From assembly GCA_037126765.1 (NCBI GenBank), contig JBBCBC010000025.1, positions 18,532,175 to 18,596,174 on the forward strand: DNA of 64,000 bases. The letters run 5' to 3'. Both the position numbers and the translations under genes were made by a program. The notes under the pieces are model-generated. The model did not search any database. It was not told the DNA's origin and saw nothing but the letters and a program-made list of their open reading frames with translations. Positions 55,591-64,000 of this stretch are shown here, piece after piece; within the stretch, counting starts at the first letter, position 1; each line of letters begins with the position of its first letter. The stretch is from Stenogyne calaminthoides. Taxonomy: Eukaryota > Streptophyta > Magnoliopsida > Lamiales > Lamiaceae.

Positions 55591-57171
55591 TGTTGGGAAA
55601 TTTGTATTTAGTTTTGATGGAAGTTCCAAAACAGATTGTAATAGGACCAGTCAGACCTGTTAGCTGACTGATGATTTAGAATCAGGATAGGATGACCAGC
55701 TGAGTTGTAGAGACAGCTGATGTATAAGATAGGTCACATATTGAGGGTGAACTCAATATGTATAGGTCAGGTCAGAAGACCCGAGTCAGAAGATAAGATA
55801 AAGTCAGAAGACCAGACGAGTCAGAAGACAAGACAAGGTCAGAAGATCAGACAAGCCAGTTAGTCAGATGATCAGGTGAAGACATGAAGCTAAAATTCAG
55901 AAGACCTGAAGATCAGATGACTACCAGAAGATCAAGACCAGAAGACCTACATCAGTCGAGTCTGCTAAGTTGAGCTAAGACAACTTGCATCAGAAGACTC
56001 TAGTAGGAAGACTGATCAGTTTTATCTGATCAGGTCAGCTCACACCAGGTGTCAACCAATGTTGCACCAAGTCATACGTTGTTGATCTGAACAAGAAGAA
56101 TGTCAACCTTAGTTGGTAGAACAAACACTGAAAAGTGTACTTGTTGACCAATGAGATCGAGACACGTATGTACGGAGCTGACAATGCGGGATTCGGAGCT
56201 GCATAAGTCAAACGGCTAGAAAGGACAAACATACACGCTTTCGGCCATGCCATTCCTGAAGCACGTCACATCAAGCCTGCAACCTACCAAAAATAGCCTA
56301 AAATTCAAATTGCTCTCCAACGGCTCTTTGATTTCAAGGTCTATAAATATGGGATCATCCTTCATAGTGAAGACACGAAAATTATCATCAAGCTCAAGCT
56401 ATAGCAAGATTTCCGCACGAAGAACACAAATTCAAGATTATTTTCTAAGTGTTCATCCCATTAGTTCTTAGCATAGAATTCTCATCCTCTAGCTTAAGGC
56501 TACCTTAAAACTAGGATAGAATTCCAGTTGGAACAAACAACAAATCTTTACCCAAACTCAAAAGTTAGGTTATGTTTGTTTAGCAAGATTTCAGACTAGG
56601 GTTTCTAGTTCTGATTTCTGGGATCGGATAGAGTGAGAACTCTTGAAATATCTGTTGGTTGTAATGTGTTGAACTAACACAATAAACTAAGTCCAGTTGG
56701 TTAAGTTGGTACCCCTTGTGATAGGGAAGAGTGGACGTAGGACTGGTTGTCCGAACCACTATAAAAAATCTTGTGTGAATTTACTTGTTCTTAACTGCTT
56801 TACACAACTGCACACAAACTGAGTTTCAACTGCATACATATTCTGAGTTAGGATCAGTCTTGCATCAAGCAACTGATCTGATCAGTTTGACACTTTAGTC
56901 ATCTGATTGAAAACAGACTGCAGAATCTGATCTTTTAAAACTGGTTTTTCACACGGGTTAAAACTAGCTTCCGCACATCAGTTAAACTGATAGACACCAA
57001 ACTGATCTGCCATCAGGCAATCAGTAAGTTGGATATCAGTCCAAATTGTTTCACACGCACTCTGATCAGGAAACTTGCCATCACACCTTATCTTGCACGA
57101 AAAGTTTTCAGAAGTCTATTCACCCCTTCCCTCTAGACTTCTGCCCTCACGAAACCCGTTCGGGACCTACA
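55591..57171 (+). repeat. LTR C (3' LTR of element 2)
   Basis: TGTTGGGAAATTTGTATTTA to TTCGGGACCTACA, 1581 bp, preceded by the purine tract AAAAAGGGAGAAAT. TATA box at 56342-56350. It contains the segment lacking in LTR A and clear differences from A and B throughout. The following five bases are CTGAC (57172-57176); no matching upstream copy is found because the left edge of the block is broken. Confidence 0.85.
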
Positions 57172-57545
57172 CTGACTACAAGCCAATATAAAAATGATAT
57201 AAAAATGTGATAATTCATCCAAATTGACCTCAAGATGACACATCATCAAAATTAACCACAAGACGACACATCGTTCAAATGAACCCTCTATTAGTAATAT
57301 AGGCGATGAGACTAAGAGTGCCTATTGATTTTTTTTTGGAAATTATATCCAAATACATTGATTTGGGAAGGAAGAAAATGCATGGAATACATTAATTTCA
57401 GAAGAAATAAAACACATGAAGAGGGAGAAATTGAGAGAGAGACAATAATAATAATTGGAAAAAATGGGAGGCAGGGAAATAAAATGGGAAAACAGTGCGG
57501 CAGGAAAAATACATACTTGAAAGAGAGATGAAGATTAGCAATAGG
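57172..57545. other. Spacer between the Sirevirus block and the second hAT element
   Basis: AT-rich, with a purine-rich stretch (GAGAGAGAGACAATAATAAT near 57431-57455). No gene recognised. Its last eight bases, GCAATAGG, are the left target copy of the hAT element. Confidence 0.5.
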
Positions 57546-57714
57546 CAGAACCGATCCTAGGAATTATAGAGCCTGAGTCGAGTACAAGAATTGGGCCACT
57601 CATAACATAAAATTTTATATAACATGACATTAAATATTGTACAATACTAAAAGAAAGTCACTTAAATATGAAAAATATTAAAACAATCAATTAAATACGT
57701 CATGTCTTTTAGTT

Positions 57715-60229
57715 TTAGAGAAAAAAATCATTAATTACATCTGCATAATCAATTTGTTCAGTCAAGTCCTTCTCAATTGATAACATAGCTAATCCATTCA
57801 ATCTATCTTGAGACATTGTAGATTGAAGAAAAGTCTTGATGAGCTTTAACTTTGAGAAGCTTCTTTCTGCACTTGCTACTGTAATTGGTATTATCAACAA
57901 TATCTTATAAGCAATATAAGCATTGGGATAACAATCACGTATTTCCTTCAAATAGTTCATCACTTCAATTGCGGATTTTGTTTCTTTAGGTAAAGCTCAC
58001 TTCAAGCGATCAACTCAGAACACAAATCATCTCCACCAATATCAGAACAATCATTATGTGTATAAGAACTCTGAAGATTCCTGCAAGACCTCAACAAACT
58101 TTTATCATCAATATCCCATACCTTCACCAAATTTAGCAAAAATTCAAAATTCTCTTCATACTTTTTAAAATGTGTAAATCGTGTGTCTATAGAGGAATAA
58201 ACTTGATCAACTATAAACAAAAAATAATTAACTCTGAAAGATTCCTCAGTTGACTGTGTTACCGCTTCACTGCTGCTTTCATCAAATTGTTTCTTTCTTC
58301 GAACAATGAGTTTTTCTCGAAATATAGCTTCAATGTCCATCTAGCTAGCCATTTATTTAGCTTCACACATGGCTTTATCAAAACCATGTTCTCGATAGTC
58401 TTCAAGAAATGAAATGATTCCTTTCAAGAGTGAGATAGTAACATCAATATCCATGTTTTCAGATTGAAGAAATTTACTCACAGTATTGATGGCATGAAAC
58501 AACCTGTACCAAATTACCACACCAAGAAAAAATTCAAAAATCTCAAATTCGTATAAAACCAAGAATTCAACCTCACTCTTTGTCTTCGGATCTTCAGTAT
58601 CTTTTGTCAAGTCAAGTAAAGCTTATTTGATTTCCACAATTTGCTCTTTGATAGCTTTTACACTTTCAATGTGACTCTCCCAACGTGTTTGCGACAATGG
58701 TTTAACTGTTAAACCTTTCACACGATTTTTAAATATCTTCCACCGTTTGGTTGAAGACGAGAATAATGTATAAATGCTTTGAATCACTCCAAAAAAGATA
58801 TAACTAGGACAAGAATTTACCATATCACACAACACCAGATTAAGACTATGACAATCACAAGGAATAAAAAAGGCTCTGGGATTTACTTCGAGTAGCCTAT
58901 TTTGTACACCTTTGTGTCTTCCCTTCATATTAGATCCATTGTCATATCCTTGACCTCTTATATTTGATATAATCAATATCAAGCACAAGAGTGATCAAAG
59001 TAACTTCGAAGGTGTGTAAAAAGTCCTAACTCTGAAGTGTCATCCACTTCTAAAAAAATTACCCAATATTTTTCAATTCTTGTAGAGCTTTGTGAATCAT
59101 ACAAACAACGTATAATAAGAGACATTTGTTCTTTGTGGCTAACATCTGGAGTACAATCTAGGATGACAGAAAAATATTTTGCACACTTCACTTTTGCAGT
59201 TATCTTTTTTCTTACTTCATCTGCTAAGATCTGTATCAACTCATTTTGAATCATACTTCAGAGATACGTAACAAATGTCTCGCGATCTTAAATACGCCGA
59301 ATATGCTCTTTCATTATTGGATAAAACTCAACAACCATTTCAATCATTTGCAAGAAAATATCATTATTTTCTACATGAAGCTTTTCAAAACTTCCTCGAA
59401 ATGCTAAGTTATTTTTTGCCAATCTTTGCACAATGAAAATTATCCATTGCAAGACTTGCTTCCAATGCTCTTTTTCTTTGTTGAGTTGAACTTGCATGCT
59501 TGTATCAACTGTCTTGCTTTTTGTTAACCTTCATTCCAATTCAAGCCATTCAGTCATACATTCCATGTATTCCTTACTACTTTCATGACCTCTCAAACAA
59601 CGATTTAGATTATGCCAAGCATTGAAGCCTTCATTAGCTAACAAACTGAATTTTGACTTTGTTTTTTTCTTGAACAACGTACAACAAAAGTAGAAAATCT
59701 TATCCAAAGAAACTGAGTATAAAAACCACCTTCTATCTATTTCTTCACCGTTAGGCAAAGTCCTTTTATAATGTGATGCATCAAAATGCCTTTTGACATT
59801 ATCTTTAGGATATAAGCTACATGAATCTCTCTTGGGATCCCTTTCCACTAAAAAATCCCAAACTTTGTGATCAATAATATTATTCCACTTTCCTGGATCA
59901 TCAAGGTTCGTCTCTTGATTTGCATATTCATTCTCATGTGAACAATATCAACATCTTTCTCATCTTCAATATCATTTAATATGCATTTGTATCACAAGTT
60001 TCAGTCACTTCTTCAAAATCAAGTCCATTATCGTCTTCCAAATTTTCTTCTTCCAATTTTTTATCTTCTTCTTTATCCAACCAATTCTCAGCTTCATTAT
60101 TTTTCTCTAAGGTTACTTGCTTATTTGAACTAAAATATTTATTGATATCACCGGCTTGACTTTTAGTTAAATATTCAATCCTTGCTTTTTTTTCCTCTTT
60201 TGATATCCAGATGTATATTTAGGAGGCAT
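57715..60229 (-). pseudogene. hAT transposase (TTF zinc-finger type), degenerate
   Basis: It starts MPPKYTSGYQKRKKKARIEY at 60229. Then come the zinc-finger region (RRWFLYSVSLDKIFYFCCTL and FNAWHNLNRCLRGHESS, 59848-59531), the catalytic part (CAKYFSVILDCTPDVSHKEQ, 59254-58979), NIRGQGYDNGSNMKG, PCDCHSLNLVLCDM and SQTRWESHIESVKAIKEQI (58988-58623), the helical insertion domain (58610-58002), and the dimerisation motif IIPITVASAERSFSKLKLIK (57963-57715). It is broken by about seven stops or shifts. Same superfamily as the element at 26722 but a different family, as the ends and protein text differ. Confidence 0.85.
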
Positions 60230-60733
60230 GACACTAGTAAAATAATTTAAAATTAACAACTAAATAAATAAATAAAAATTAATAATTACTTTTAATCAAC
60301 AAAAAATATAAAATCCAATATATTTTATAACTTTCAATCATATTATACAAGCAAAAGAACAAAAAGGGTAAATTATAAACTCATAAAAATAAAATACCTA
60401 ATGGATTGAGTTCTTAAATCTTCTCTCGTTCGCACTTATCGCCATTCCGACATTACGGTTTTGAAGGGAAAGAAATTTACACTGAATCGGTGAATTCATA
60501 TGTGTCTAATGTTTGATAGAGGGGGTCATCATAGATGATTAATTAATGTAAAGGGCGGCATAAATTTTAAATCCTTAATTAATGTAAAGGGCCACCACTA
60601 TTTGGGCCATTATTTTTTTAAGTTTCAGTAATAAAAAATCATAATATTTGTTGAGGCCTCATGAGCGATAAAGACGCCAACCTCGTAGAAAATTTCATGG
60701 AACTTCAACCGCTTGAGCTAAACAAATACAATG

Positions 60734-60734
<1 letters not shown>

Positions 60735-60777
<43 letters not shown>
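60735..60777. repeat. AT dinucleotide microsatellite
   Basis: An uninterrupted TA run of about 43 bp inside the right part of the hAT element. Confidence 0.95.
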
Positions 60778-60780
<3 letters not shown>

Positions 60781-60837
60781 CAAAATTTCTGAGCCTAAGT
60801 CGGTCGACTCGTTCTCCTCATTGAAAGAGCGACCCTG

Positions 60838-61139
60838 ACAATAGGGTGAGAAATTGGAAAGGAAAATGGGGGAAGTTAGGAAGGGAAGAAAAAGGGGGAA
60901 GTGGGAGGAAAAAATCCGCTTATTTAAAAAAAAGAGGGGTGAGAGTAAACTTGGTAAATATATTTTCTTGGCTAAATAAGAGTAAAATTAGAACTCTTGA
61001 CAAAAAAGAACTTCTGTAAAAAAATTGGCTAAACATATGGGTTTTCTCTAAATAATTTATTTTTATGAAATAAATGAAAAACACAATTTGTTGGTCTAGT
61101 TTGTTAAAATGACTACGTATGAGAGCGATACAAAATTAA
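60838..61139. other. AT-rich spacer
   Basis: Purine-rich (GGGGGAAGTGGGAGG and similar, 60865-60910), no gene recognised. Confidence 0.4.
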
Positions 61140-61799
61140 GAGATTTTCCCTTTTGTGTGTCCAACTCCTTTAACTTACAAGTGAAGGTGACATACAAGTT
61201 ATTTATAGGAAATTTAAAACATATAATCATAAATAAGAATTAAGAGAAAAATGAAGAGGTCATGCTACTTGCGCGTAACTCCCATGTAATTTCTTGTAAC
61301 ACCAAAGGATATTCAAAATGTTTTATAATGGGACACTTTGATGTCTGTCATTATGCCTCGTAAAAAACCTTGCTAGAAAAAAATCCAGTGGGACAAAACC
61401 TTAATGAAGGATCACTTAGTGTATTAATTCGCCCTCTAATTCGAACATCATTTGAGATCCTTTAATTGACGTCCAATTTACTTTAAAAATTCTAATTTTG
61501 CAGTCTGTTATGCCTTAATAGATAAATCTTTTATATTATCACTTGATCATATCTATTGCACATCAACCTCACAGTTCTTTCGTAATTCATGAGTTAAGAA
61601 GAATTTCAGTGAATATGTTTGGTTTAGTACAATTAGCAAGGTACATTAGTACACCAATTGTATTGAAATATGGTAGTTCATCAAATATCACTTCACCTTT
61701 CTTTCGCAGTCTAAACTGATCCTTATTAGTATCAAACAACCGGGTGACCATTGGGGTACTCAACATATATGCATTTTCCTATAAATTGTTTTAATGACT

Positions 61800-62864
61800 T
61801 CTAGGTATAAACAGTTTGGTAAATAAACATTTGTAATTCAAGATAGAATTTTGTCTTTCAAAATCTTTGATCTCAAATCCTTTAAATATACAACCATAGA
61901 GGCGGATTGGGTATATGTGTATAATTATAATAATATGTGCATTTATGCTTCTTGTTTAACTATATATATATATATATATATATATTTGTAAGTATCACTA
62001 TATAAGTGTTGGACCTAATAGTTAGACTTAAAATACGTGTTCTTTTGTGCTCTCGCCCCTGCAAGAATTATATTCTAGATCGCCGCTTTTACAAGCTCTC
62101 CTGGAGTCCCAATCTAATTAAGGTCGTAAACATTGCATTTATTACCAAAGTTGACTCATTTTCTTTGTGAAATACATGGACATATTGGGTCATAGATATA
62201 ACATTCTTTAACTAGGCTTGCAGTAAGGTGACTATTCACGTGCACCCTTATTGTTTGAGCTCATACAATAAGCTCCTCTTGAATTTGATTTACATGCTTT
62301 AGGCATGCTAAAATTTTCACGGATTCTCATATAAATATTGACATCCAATGACCTGTATAAATATGTAGATAAAATATTATAACTTATAAACTTATATATA
62401 CTGCTAGCTAGAGATATTAAGTGATAGAACTTTATTACATACATAATAAGATAATAAATTAATATTGGGTCTCTACAAAAACTTTTGAGCTACTAATCTC
62501 GCATTGTATTTTATCACCCATTATTTTTTTTTCGTACAAATACACACTTTCAGGTGTACCGTGTACGTACAATAGAGTAAAAATAAAATAAAATTGTTTA
62601 GCCAGTCTAGCTTTATAACAATTGCTTTTTTATATTTATCCAGCTGGAGCGCTTCCCACACTTGGTGACTTAAATACTGAATCCAGATTTTTGTTCGCGA
62701 TAGTAAGGATAAATATGACGAAACATATGTGGTCAACAACAATGGTATTTCTCCTATATTTATAAATTTAATATCAACTAGATCCTCATCATTTCTCAAA
62801 ATATTTTGATATACTCGTTCTACAAATCCTATTACTTTTATTATTTTGTGCATATGCATTGTTA
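61800..62864. other. Unassigned stretch between the Copia pieces
   Basis: It lies where the reverse transcriptase of the Copia remnant would be expected, but I cannot read RT motifs on either strand. A 112-residue minus-strand open frame (62859-62521) has no recognisable domain. It is probably another insertion or fully decayed sequence. Confidence 0.35.
61960..61985. repeat. TA microsatellite
   Basis: A TA run of about 26 bp. Confidence 0.9.
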
Positions 62865-63340
62865 CTAGGATTTCGTCTTTAGGGCGTGTCTCTTCGGGAT
62901 ATTACGAGAGTGACTGAATATTTTATCTACCTTTAGTTTACCGAGGATTTTTTTTGTGTTAAGAGGTCCTTCACGCTTCTGGCGTGTATGCATATCAATA
63001 TATATACATGATTCCGTTGGGACCTCTACAATTTGTGAAGCCTGTACATCAAACATATGTGATTTAGTCATTCTTTTAGTAAATGCATTTGACGGATACT
63101 TGTTAATTGCAAGTTCATTGTCATTTGAAGTTTTAGTTCAGTCTGACTAATGTGAAGTATAAATATTGAAGATCTTTTCCATTCAGGGAAATCCTCGGTG
63201 TTCATTAAATTTTGTATTCTTATTTATTTTAATGCCAGGAAATGATCTTTATCAAATGTGCAGTTAGTTAATCTAGGTTGTTAGGTTCTTTGTGGTGTTG
63301 ATTCATGTACTGCACAACCAAATATTTGCAGAACATAAAT

Positions 63341-64000
63341 GTTTTGTTTCTTCCCACACAGTAGTTGTAAATGGGACATCAATCTTAACCGGAACATATA
63401 TGCAGAGATATCGATTTATTAACTCTTTTGAAGTCATTAAAATAATTGGGACTAGTAGACTTTCGGTCTACTGGATGATGATTTTCAGTTGTATTTATTT
63501 TCATATCAGAAGATAGTCAACATAGCTTATCTAACACACACTTTTTTCTAGAACTGATTTTGTAATCAATAATAAGTCAATATTTTCTCATTTACAGTTT
63601 CGATATGATACCGTAGATATCTTTAAAAACCCAATGAGCTTCTCAAGACTTGTGAGATAATAGTACATTTTTTATAACGATTTTAGTTTATTTTGAGAAA
63701 AATATAGTAGCTCTTCTGGAGCCTCCAATCAAATTTGCACTACCATTTATAACATTAACATTTGTATAACTCTCTTCCAAGTGAGAAAAATATTTTCTAT
63801 AACTAAGTATGGTGGTGTGTATAGTGTGTGTGTGTGTGAATAACATATATATAAAATGGAAGACAAACAACATGAGAAACATCATGGGAATAAACCCATC
63901 AAATGCCTAAAGAGCCAGAGAAGATATAAATATACTTTTAAATGGTTCAGATGTGATCCAATACTTGAAAACTATGAGTACAAATGTACATAAATAAATA
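63341..64000. other. Unassigned right end of the window
   Basis: No clear coding motif. The minus strand may continue the Copia integrase, but I could not confirm it. A short TG run (GTGTGTGTGTG near 63825) is present. Confidence 0.3.

Larger units (their letters stand above)
29543..57171 (+). mobile_element. Tandem block of Sirevirus-like Copia elements
   Basis: All parts are on the plus strand: ORF3 remnant (29543-30470), LTR A (30471-31947), element 1 internal region (31948-43267), LTR B (43268-44765), leftover 3' end of another LTR (44766-44957), element 2 internal region (44958-55590), LTR C (55591-57171). LTRs begin TGTTGGGA and end CCTACA; each is preceded by a purine tract (AAAAAGGGG-type) and followed two bases later by TGGTATCAGAGC or a variant, the initiator-Met tRNA primer site. 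Gag with a CCHC knuckle, the Copia pol order, long LTRs and an extra ORF after pol fit the Sirevirus lineage. No matching target duplications are seen around the individual LTRs, so the tandem form probably arose by recombination. Confidence 0.85.
57546..60837 (-). mobile_element. Complete but degenerate hAT element with 8 bp target duplication
   Basis: The ends are CAGAACCGATCCT (57546) and, inverted from the right, CAGGGTCGCTCTT (60837), imperfect terminal repeats beginning CAG as in hAT elements. Flanks are GCAATAGG (57538-57545) and ACAATAGG (60838-60845), an 8 bp duplication with one mismatch. The 3292 bp element codes for a transposase on the minus strand and contains an AT microsatellite near its right end. 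Confidence 0.85.
61140..63340 (-). mobile_element. Decayed Ty1/Copia remnant
   Basis: Minus-strand pol text from right to left: the integrase end (FGCAVHESTPQRT near 63320), the integrase-RT linker (CTFDKDHFLALK; KRMTKSHMFDVQ and VEVPTESC, 63071-62865), then LSTPMVTRLFDTNKD and YFNTIGVLMYLANCTKPNI (about 61780-61640), and the RNase H end (KFFLTHELRKNCEVDVQ with SSDNIKDLS, about 61620-61500). Below it the sequence to about 61140 looks like a 3' LTR, with CCTATAAATAACTTG as a minus-strand TATA box near 61190-61206. Most of RT and RNase H is missing and stops are frequent. Confidence 0.65.

Noticed and set aside
62521..62859. 112-codon minus-strand frame
   Set aside because: No recognisable domain, atypical composition and surrounded by Copia debris; too weak to call a gene.
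1..64000. CRISPR arrays, operons, tRNA or rRNA genes
   Set aside because: No regularly spaced repeats, no tRNA cloverleaf sequence and no rRNA core sequence seen; the window is plant nuclear DNA.

Overview
This 64 kb window is nuclear DNA of a flowering plant. I base this on a plant-specific B1-type cyclin-dependent kinase gene, a plant-type elongation factor 1-alpha gene with the usual intron positions, AT-rich spacers, and the mix of transposable elements (Ty3/Gypsy, Ty1/Copia including a Sirevirus-like lineage, hAT, Tourist-like MITEs). Base content and element types suggest a dicot; the sequence alone does not let me name a species.

Only two host genes look intact. CDKB1 (13309-15892, five exons, 304 aa) is a mitotic kinase gene. 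A lone RNase H-like open frame lies 211 bp upstream of it. eEF1A (24022-25848, two coding exons, 449 aa) is a translation elongation factor gene with a TATA box, a probable 5' leader intron loaded with MITEs, and several unusual substitutions. Both genes carry small inverted-repeat elements in or next to their introns.

Most of the rest is transposon. 1-8880: a minus-strand Ty3/Gypsy element, broken in nearly every domain and split by an 1844 bp solo LTR with a perfect 5 bp target duplication. 8881-12600: AT-rich spacer with foldback sequences and hAT-type subterminal repeats. 16550-21384: foldback MITEs, then a Tourist-like MITE (TTA duplications at both ends) into which a minus-strand Copia element has inserted; that Copia has lost its gag and carries a LINE-like tail insertion. 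26722-29542: a degenerate hAT transposon (TTF-type zinc finger family) cut off on its right side.

29543-57171: a tandem block of Sirevirus-like Copia elements. A 3' remnant is followed by LTR A (30471-31947), element 1, LTR B (43268-44765), a 191 bp leftover of another 5' LTR, element 2 and LTR C (55591-57171). Elements 1 and 2 have gag, pol and a long third ORF (ORF3) downstream of pol. In both copies ORF3 is preceded by a TATA-like box, a leader of about 140 nt and a probable intron ending just before the ATG, as if it were a separate transcription unit. The two ORF3s are colinear but strongly diverged while the flanking gag-pol are very similar. This is the most interesting feature of the window.

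57546-60837: a second, full-length but degenerate hAT element on the minus strand with a near-perfect 8 bp target duplication. About 61140-63340: a very decayed minus-strand Copia remnant. I saw no tRNA, rRNA or CRISPR array.
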